A stretch of DNA of 64,000 nt from assembly GCA_963556695.1 (NCBI GenBank), contig CAUWAG010000004.1, positions 2,604,001 to 2,668,000 of the forward strand, given 5' to 3'. Shown one piece after another: positions 57,155-64,000 of this stretch. Origin of the DNA: Anthostomella pinea. Lineage: Eukaryota > Ascomycota > Sordariomycetes > Xylariales > Xylariaceae. How positions within the stretch are numbered: position 1 is the stretch's first letter; each line of letters begins with the position of its first letter. The notes beneath the pieces were generated by a model. That model did no database searches and was not told the DNA's origin. It saw only the letters and a list, made by a program, of their open reading frames with translations. A program made the translations under genes and the position numbers.

Positions 57155-57169
57155 TATTCTGCTCTTTCC
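57155..57169. repeat. Target-site duplication of SINE copy B (right)
   Basis: TATTCTGCTCTTTCC, identical to 56579-56593. Confidence 0.93.
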
Positions 57170-58333
57170 GACCCAGGCGTAGTTTCCGGTCTATGCGCAT
57201 AGCTATACAATCCATGCGAGCGCCCCTTTCTCAGGGTTCTTCCATCTTGACCATGCGCTCTATAGATACCTTTCTTTCTTTCATTTGCTTCTTGTAAATG
57301 ACCGATTTTACTCTTAAAGACACATATCGAATCGTAAAACATTGACGCCTCTATCTTCCAGTTTTCCATGCAATCTGATATCCGCCATTATGTTCCAGCT
57401 GTCCGATGTCCCTCGGCGTGCATTACAACGTCAAAATCTCCAGACACAACAGGCCAAACTAACCGAGTCTCTACCTCCCAGTGACTCTAGCGAGTGTGAC
57501 GAGCCGTCTAACCTATAAGGCTAAAGAGTTCTATAGGGTTTATGTTCTGAGGTAAGTCAACACAAAGGACGCTAGAGGCTTCTGTCAACTAGAAGACACT
57601 CAGATGCTGGGGCTTGGTCTGATCCAAGGGATCACTGTATAGTCGAGTCGTAAGGAGATGTCTCCCACCTTAGGGTTGGCTAAGATGCTTAGATTGATCA
57701 TTGAGGTAGAGACTGTCTATCTGTCTAGCTAGGAAATGTCCATCCTTATATATCCAATCTCTCTCTCACTGATGAGGTGTGCTCACCATTGCTCGCGTGA
57801 GCAGACGTGAGCAACTCTAGTCACGTGATCCTGACTTCCTCGATCACGTGCCTGGATGCCCTGCGCTGTTCTGTATTGTGTCCCCGTTCTAATTGGGGTC
57901 CCTCATAGGTCATCCTTTTCCCTTCAGGCCTGCCAACGGGCCCGTGGTATTGTTGGTTCGTAACAGCGAGGTGCGAGGACAAGGAGTTTCTCGATAAGCT
58001 AGAAGAGACAAATCGAGCCAAAGGTCCCACGCCAGCAAACCGCAGCAAAGCTTATACATTAGTCCCCATATCTCACTTCCTCCTTCCAGTAGTCCTCAAG
58101 CAACTCATCATCCTCATCTTGTGCTTCCGCAAGCTTGTCTTCATCCTCATCTGTTGCTCCCTCCGTTACCCACTGTGCGTTTTCGAAATAAAAAATCCAG
58201 GCTTTCCCCTTTGTGTTGATGAGAAACTGTGAGATTTCAAACCGTTCTGGTATTGAAAGGAAAAGAGAAGAAGATCTCTGGGGGAGAAGCCCCCATATAT
58301 ATGTACAGGTGTGCCATCAGAGTGACCAGATCA
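57170..58333. other. Intergenic
   Basis: No supportable gene. Confidence 0.35.
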
Positions 58334-58973
58334 TCATACGATAATGGTGGCAGAATCCTGGTGGCCTGAGGGTCGGCTGACTGCCCTCAAACCAAACCCA
58401 TTAGCGCATTCAGCCCCGAAGGCCTCGTCTGGACCTGCTATGATATCCAACAGAAACTGTCCCTCGTTTATATCCCCATGCGACAAGCCTCTTGCGTGAA
58501 ATGCGTCCAGAGTTTTCTTGCACTTATTATAATCTTTGTCCGACAAATCTGGCGTTTTCCCATTAATAATCTGCTGAAGCACGAACCCGACCACCGTGTC
58601 GTCCTTCACGGACGAGCCCCAGGAACTTGGGCGCGATCAACGTTTCCTCAGCGGTCGACGTTACCTCGAGGATTTTGTAGGCCTCTATCTCGTTCTTCAA
58701 GCGTTCCTCGTCTCTTCCGGTTTTGATGAACAGCTCCTTTTCCTTGAGCTTATCCTGCACCTTTGATTCGGCTTCTACGAAGAACCTCATCCCTGGTCCG
58801 AATTCTTCGTTGGTGAGATCCTTCCACTTGATTTTCGGCTTGTCATCCCATGTAATGTCGTCATCCTCTCTGGCTAGGACGTGTTTGCTTCTGGCAATTG
58901 TTGGCGCTACTGCTGGCCTTCCTACGGTCCCCACGGTCCGGCACTGTTGGGTTAACCGAGTTAGCATTGCCAT
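58334..58973 (-). pseudogene. Kinase-like (APH/RIO-type fold) gene, frameshifted and truncated
   Basis: From ATG 58973 one frame reads MAMLTRLTQQCRTVGTVGRP, then a region rich in charged residues, to APKFLGLV (about 58615). There the frame shifts by one base and continues as KDDTVVGFVLQQIINGKTPD to FHARGLSHGDINEGQFLLDI. The HGDINEGQFLLD segment is the catalytic loop of protein-kinase-like/aminoglycoside-phosphotransferase folds (H-G-D...N). A normal metal-binding DxD/DFG segment is not evident before the end at 58334. Only an N-lobe and catalytic loop remain, so this is most likely a relic of one of the many fungal kinase-like genes. Confidence 0.7.
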
Positions 58974-59485
58974 TTCTTCGACCACGACGGCATGACTGTT
59001 TCTAGAGACTGCCCTCGACGAGACATTGGAGTAGACCGAATATCAAGACCGACAAGGCCAGAAAGCTTGCGCTTCTAACTTGCATTATTCTCATCTTGGT
59101 GAGGTTGATGGAGGTCTTGGGGTCTATCTTTTGTCGAGAACTGGAAGGGATAATGTTGGTGTTGTTGGAAGTCTAGGAGTTTGTCCTTTGCCGAAACCTT
59201 GAAGGGATATTGTTGATGTCGTATTGGGTAGGCTTTAGATCTGTATGGAAGCCCTAACTTACATTCCTCAGTAGGAGGCCGAGCACCTTAAGTATTGAAG
59301 AAACCACTTGGATTTCCAACAGAAGCGCAGCGACCCCGCAATCTCGGTAGCAAACAGAACCGGGGTCGTAGATGATCATCAAGCATTCTGACATGGGCTT
59401 AAAAGTTCATCGCCACAAACGAATCCTTATCTGGTGGGGATTTTGGTGAGGGATGGGTTCCTACAGTATGGCCAGGATGGTCAAC
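58974..59485. other. Intergenic
   Basis: No supportable gene; flank of the LINE 3' end. Confidence 0.35.
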
Positions 59486-59756
59486 ATTGTTTTGTTTGTT
59501 TTGTATTTAACGTGGGGGATTGCTCCTCAGTAGTGCAAACCACGTCTCCCAGAGCCTCTGCATCGCAAGGTTGTGGAGGTATCAAGATAATAAGTACAAT
59601 CAGTCCCGCTCACGAGCCCATCCCCGTTGTTGCGGCGGTATGACCTTGGGTCATCCATCTGGTCCTTCAAGAACAGCTATCTATCGAGGGTAGATTGATG
59701 AAAAGAACTTGCTCTTCTCCACGAATTTTGCCCATTCTGTGCTCCTCTCCCCTAAG

Positions 59757-59758
59757 TA
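59757..59758. repeat. TA target duplication, left
   Basis: TA immediately before the left terminal inverted repeat; the same dinucleotide follows the right end at 61696-61697. Confidence 0.9.
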
Positions 59759-59798
59759 ACATCTCACCCCCCCCTGCGGACCACCCCCTCACGGACCA
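59759..59798 (+). repeat. Left terminal inverted repeat
   Basis: About 40 bp, C-rich, starting ACATCTCACC; matches the reverse complement of the right end at 37 of 40 positions. Confidence 0.92.
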
Positions 59799-59861
59799 CT
59801 CCACACCACACCACTCTCATTCAGCTGAAGCCATCTACAACCACCACAGTTGCTAAATACA

Positions 59862-61523
59862 CTAAGGTCGTGGTGTTCTAACCATAATACAGCTCCCAGA
59901 ATCCGATTCCGACCCTAAATCTTCACCAGGGACCTCTTGTAGGACCTCTTCGCCTGCAGCGGAGTCCCTATAGACCCTCCTGTTCCTCAGCTCCATTTTG
60001 GCCTCCCTTATGTTAGCCATTGTGACGAATCGTTCCCTTGGTGTTGGTTTGACTGCTTTTCGAGTGGTATTAGCCTTTTTAGCCACTTGAGCCTCAAGCA
60101 GCTCACATTTAGCCCGTAGATTTGCAATGATAGCAGCCTGAACATCCATGGCCTTGCCAGCCTTCCGCACCAACAAGCGCTCAGAGGGCCCCCCAAAGGA
60201 AGGGTCCTTTCTTTCGAGCTTTCGAGCACTTTCCCGCAAAGCCCGGCTTCCAGAGGGTGTTGTGACAATGGTTTTAGCTACCATCTCGAGAAAATCTGGT
60301 GTTGTGGCTCGCTCGGAAGCCTTAGGGTCCCTCTGGCATGCCCTGGCCACCCCCTTGTCCTCCAGAATCACATATTTCGACTTCAACGCCTCTGCTCTGT
60401 TGCGAGGAACAATCCCAGTCTTTTTCCAGGCAATTCTGGTATTGAAGAGCGTTATTGTGTCCTTTCGGGCCTGCTTGTAGCACTCCAAAACCTCCTCCTT
60501 AGATGGCCTAAGTCCCAGACGGCCGCTGGGCGTCTCTTGGAGTAAGGTCTTCAACCTCTTCTTCACCAAATTGAAGACTCCCATATCTAACACCTGGACT
60601 ACATGGGAGCAGTGAGGTTCATAAAAGATCAACCATACTTTGTTTCTCAAGCAGGTGGCTAGGAACTCGTCATTCGTGTGGGAGTTGTGGCCATCACACA
60701 CCAAAACCACCCATGTGTTGCCGTGGACCTCCCAAATGTGAGGAATAAAGATACGTTGAAGCCATTCTAACGCAATGGGATTCGAGGTCCATCCATTGGG
60801 CGACGTAATAAACCTCCAGTGGGTGAATTTGTCCTCATTTTGGTTGCTAAACCACTGGGCTTGTACGTTAACCCCCTTGAGAATCACCAGCGGCGGCAAG
60901 GTCTCACCAGATCCGCTCACACACTCTAGGGCAGTTATCCATTCACTCTTCTCGACCCCTTTCTTCATAACCACGTTGCCGGAGGCCTCGGAGACCACCC
61001 AATGGGAGTCCCTAACCCCCTGGGCGATTCCCATTTCGTCGACGTTGTACCAGCGTGCTGACATGAGGTTAACCACGTCAGGGGCGTCACACCGATCGAA
61101 AAAAATGTTGATATTTGCCGCTGTAGCATCATTCACTCGGTTGTAGTCGATAACACGAGACTTCATTATCTTGACTTCCGGGTTTCAAGACAGGAATTTG
61201 GATGCCTAATTTTTTCCTAATTCTCGAGCATCCCCGGTGGCATGGAGCATCCGCTGGGCCATGAGACGGAACTTAGAGACCGCCGGAGAATACCCTAGCT
61301 GTGCTTGCCCAAGGGCCCAGCTTGCCAGCTTATATTCAAGATACGGTGAGAAAGCCTGTTGGAGAGCGCTGGTCTCATTCCGCGTTGGGGTGCCAGAGAT
61401 TTGTCGGTTGACGTACGAGCGACTGATTTGCCATTCGAGGGCTGACGAGCGGACTGGAGCTCCGCGTTGGATGGCCAAAATGGCGGCTTCAGCTTTTATT
61501 TGATGGTCGTAAAATGACATCAT
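59862..61523 (-). pseudogene. pogo-like transposase with two nonsense codons
   Basis: One uninterrupted frame of 554 codons runs from ATG 61523 (MMSFYDHQIKAEAAILAIQ) to the stop at 59862, except for TAG at 61206-61208 and TGA at 61185-61187. The N-terminus has a psq-type HTH and a CENP-B-like HTH (RSSALEWQISRSYVNRQISG; QLGYSPAVSKFRLMAQRML). The DDE_1 catalytic triad is visible in RWYNVDEMGIAQG, VLVCDGHNSHTND and QVLDMGVFNLVKK (DDD type). A basic, coiled C-terminus follows. The stops sit where the family has a conserved Trp (G-K-N-W) and an Arg (F-L-S-R-N-P-E), consistent with TGG-to-TAG and CGA-to-TGA transitions. No frameshift is present, so the copy is young but probably inactive. Confidence 0.92.
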
Positions 61524-61655
61524 GAGATTCAGCAGTGGATAAGGATTCAAATAATGTGCTTTGTGGAAAAAAAAGATGCAAAAGTGATGGTGTAGATGGT
61601 AGATCACCATAATCCTGGTGGTTGGTGAATTACGCGTTTGTGGGTCAGAACGCGC

Positions 61656-61695
61656 TGGTCCGCGAGGGGGTGGTCCGCAGGGGGGTGGGAGATGT
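61656..61695 (-). repeat. Right terminal inverted repeat
   Basis: The plus strand reads a G-rich stretch ending GGGAGATGT, the reverse complement of the left end with three differences. Confidence 0.92.
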
Positions 61696-61973
61696 TATTG
61701 TAAACAAGCTGTCCTAGGCGAGTACCTGGGCAGTAGCCAATTTTTTCCCAGCTTTTTATAAAAGAAAATATATTGTGATGTTTATCTCTCACCATAGCTG
61801 CAGTGATTATTCGAGTCTGTATGCCCAAAGCGTTCGTGGTATCTGGCAAAGTCGCCATGTCCAGATCTGGCCGCTAAAAGTCTGTGTAAAGTACTCCTCT
61901 TAAAAGATATAAGGTCTCTTTTAGTTACTGTATGTGAGTATACTTCTTGATATCTAGGTTCTGATTTGTCTTT

Positions 61974-64000
61974 CTACCATTGATTGAACTCTTTCTTGCC
62001 CTTTCTTTTGAGATCTCTCTTAACCCATGAGATTATGGGAAGATTTATTGTGTCTGATTCTAGCATGGTACCCTCTTTTGCTAGTGTATTGGCAGCTTTG
62101 TTTCTATCAATATCTCTGTGTCCAGTAATCCACTTGACGGTCACTCCAGGAGTGTGTGCCGTGGCAAGTTCTTGGAATCGTAAAAAAATGTTCTGTGATG
62201 TCTCGGGTCGAGTCCTATTGAGCCCATCTACCACTGCTGTGTTGTCCAGGCAGACATATAGCTGTTTTCTGTGTCCAATTGCCCTGGCTGCTGCAAGCCC
62301 TTGGAGAGCGCTATAGACTTCAGCATTTATTACTTCTGCTTAGAGAAGTCTGCCCTTTCCCTGGTATACTTCTTGTGTAGTGTTGCCTTTCCTGATGGTG
62401 TAGCCCATCTAGTACGGGTTGTGCCTTTGTTGTCCAATTGTGATCCATCTGAATAGATGACAAGGTCAGTGTTCACATTTCTCTCTTGTAATCATTCCTT
62501 GAAGAGCTCTGTCTTTTTGTTTTTGTCTTTTCAGATTGGGAGCTTTTTTTATGTTGGCTTGGTGAGTATTGGTCTCTGGAAGTTAGGGACTAGCTGGAAG
62601 TTTCTTTGTAACCTTGTTGGTTCCTTGCGGACTTGTATTTGGAGCCTGCCAACAAGAGGGTGTATTTGGTCTAAACGTCCGAGTCGTAGGCCGTGACGCT
62701 GTCTTATTGCCTCTGCAAGAACTCTTGTTAGAGGAATCTGTGATTCAAAGTATAGGATATGTCCGGGATGTGTTTTCCAGACTGGCAGGATAGCCCTGAT
62801 CGCTGTTCGTAGTACAGTATCTATTGTTCTAAAAAGCCCCCTAATGCGATATGCTGATGTCTCACCTGAGCTCCTAATTTTTTTGATTTCTGGGTACCAG
62901 GCCTTTAAGCCATGTGTAAGAATAAGAATAACACAAGCTTTCACAGCCCTCCTGGTTGACTTTACTGGAAGTCCTTTGATTGTGTTGTATAGTCCTCAAA
63001 AGTGATTTGTTACCTTACTAGCTTTCTTGGCCCGGTGAGAAACATGATCTTTGAAGTTTAGTTTTCTATCCAGAAGGACACCTAGCTATCGCATAGAATG
63101 CTTGGCTATTTTGTTCATTGTCCTGTGGCAGACGGGAGGATTATCTGAGTTCTTTTTCCGCGAGAACTGCATGATCTCGGTTTTGTCGGGGTCAAATTTA
63201 ATAACATTATTGTGTCCCTATTGGTTGAGCAAATGAAGATTTTCAGAAGCCTCTTTAGCTATTTCCTTAAGGTTTTTTCTAACACAGAGAGTTGTTAGGT
63301 CGTCTGCACATACAAAGCGTCTTCTTTTTATGCCAAGTCGAGCACAGATTGGCTCGGTATACAGCATGTAAAGGATAAGAGAGGCTGGTGAGTCTTGTGG
63401 TAGCCCGTAAATGAGAGCTTTTATATCAGTCATGATACCTTCAAATCAAACCCTTGCGGACCGCTCGGACATGAATGACTGGACCTATCTTATAAGAAAG
63501 CCTGGCCAGCCCTGTTCTCTCATGCGAACCACCAGCTGTCCCATTAGGGCAGCGTCAAAGGCCCCTTTCACATCTGACGTGACTACCATTGCAACGGGGC
63601 CTTGGTCGAGGGCCTGCTCAATATCGTATATGAGTGCAGCTACCAGGTCAGTGGCAGAGCGCTTTGGCAGAGCTCCAAAATATTGTGGAACTAGAATTCC
63701 AAGTTTAACAACAAACCAGGTAATTCTTTTTGTAATGAGTCGTTCTAGGCCTTTGCCAAGACATGATAATAGCGATATTGGTCTGTAGGCTCTGGGATTA
63801 GAATAGTCTTTCTTACCTGGTTTTGGGGTTATTACCACCTCAGCTACTTTGAATGGTTTCGGGTGGTGTCCAATCTGTAGGCAGGTCTGGAAAAGGGCTC
63901 TGATATGTTCCCTAATGACTGTCCAGCAAGCTTTCAGAATCCGTACTGTGAGGGTGTCTATTCCCGGGGAGTTGCTCTTGGTCCCTATAGTGCATCCTTC
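61974..64000 (-). pseudogene. LINE reverse transcriptase / RNase H, nonsense-riddled
   Basis: Minus-strand fragments follow the order of a non-LTR RT. KPGKKDYSNPRAYRPISLLS and LGKGLERLITKRI form the fingers. VVTSDVKGAFDAALMGQL holds the first catalytic Asp. GLPQDSPASLILYMLY is block 4, with D where G is expected in QGSP. FVCADDLTTL carries the ADD motif. Downstream, AVVDGLNRTRP and VKWITGHRDIDRNKAANTLA are RNase H. Between blocks the same frame carries TAG and TGA codons, for example between FLIR and VQSFMSERSARV, and after SARV. Most can be explained by C:G-to-T:A changes. The 5' part lies outside the window. Confidence 0.88.

Larger units (their letters stand above)
59759..61695 (-). mobile_element. 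pogo/Fot1-like DNA transposon, complete
   Basis: A 1,937-bp element inserted in the LINE 3' UTR. Terminal inverted repeats of at least 40 bp start ACATCTC at both ends and share GCGGACCACCCCCTC. Over the first 40 bases I count 37 matches. A TA duplication flanks it. It carries one transposase frame on the minus strand. The unoccupied site survives in the LINE fragment at 32259-32260. Confidence 0.95.
59486..64000 (-). mobile_element. Tad1-like LINE, 3' part, continuing past the window edge
   Basis: The element runs on the minus strand from beyond 64000 to its 3' tail AAATACAAAACAAACAAAAC at about 59488-59507. It comprises a decayed RT/RNase H reading frame (61974-64000) and a 3' UTR. The UTR is split by the pogo-like element at 59759-61695. 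Removing that element and one TA rejoins the UTR exactly as in the 338-bp copy at 32 kb. The reverse transcriptase plus RNase H order and the tail type fit the Tad1/I group of fungal LINEs. Confidence 0.88.

Noticed and set aside
1..64000. CRISPR arrays, operons, bacterial promoters or Shine-Dalgarno sites
   Set aside because: Gene structure is eukaryotic throughout. Tandem repeats found are minisatellites or element tails without spacer-repeat organisation.

Overview
The window is nuclear DNA of a filamentous ascomycete, most likely a Sordariomycete (Pezizomycotina). The evidence is the short 50-160 nt introns with GT..AG ends and CTRAY-type branch sites, one- to six-exon genes with GC-rich third positions, and gene families such as a CYP58/65-type P450, GtaA-type glutaminase, HRP1-like two-RRM protein and fungal PKA regulatory subunit. 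Transposon remains carry the TAG/TGA nonsense pattern expected of repeat-induced point mutation (RIP). All exon coordinates were worked out by hand from splice signals and reading frame.

Layout. 0.7-8.5 kb: a small cytochrome b5, a P450 (minus), an intron-containing tRNA-Cys, a 66-aa single-span membrane protein and dCMP deaminase (minus). 8.9-9.7 kb: an AT-rich island bordered by TATCG repeats. 10.9-23.3 kb: ATG7, a conserved fungal protein of unknown function, a histidine-phosphatase (phosphoglycerate mutase-like) protein, a coiled-coil protein interrupted by an in-frame TAG, and a cytosolic-type branched-chain aminotransferase (minus).

23.6-34.5 kb is a gene-poor decayed island. It holds a broken Tc1-like transposase, tRNA-like pseudogene sequence, a 13-bp minisatellite, an ORF split by a 338-bp LINE fragment with a 13-bp target-site duplication, and an eroded Old Yellow Enzyme gene. 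34.7-52.0 kb is a conserved housekeeping block: a GYP1-type TBC Rab-GAP (minus), HRP1-like RNA-binding protein, PKA regulatory subunit, splicing factor SPF27/Cwf7 (minus), ethanolamine-phosphate cytidylyltransferase (minus), a PhyH-family dioxygenase and a secreted glutaminase A (minus).

52-64 kb is repeat-rich. It contains two full-length SINE copies with perfect target-site duplications, a frameshifted kinase-like pseudogene, and a Tad1-like LINE (minus) that runs off the right edge. The LINE's 3' UTR is interrupted by a 1.94-kb pogo/Fot1-like DNA transposon with TIRs and a TA duplication. The most interesting result is how these repeats interlock. The SINEs have a tRNA-like Pol III head but end in the same 3' sequence and (ACAAA)n-type tail as the LINE, as expected for a SINE mobilised by its partner LINE. 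The LINE fragment at 32 kb preserves the empty TA site into which the pogo element jumped at 59.8 kb.
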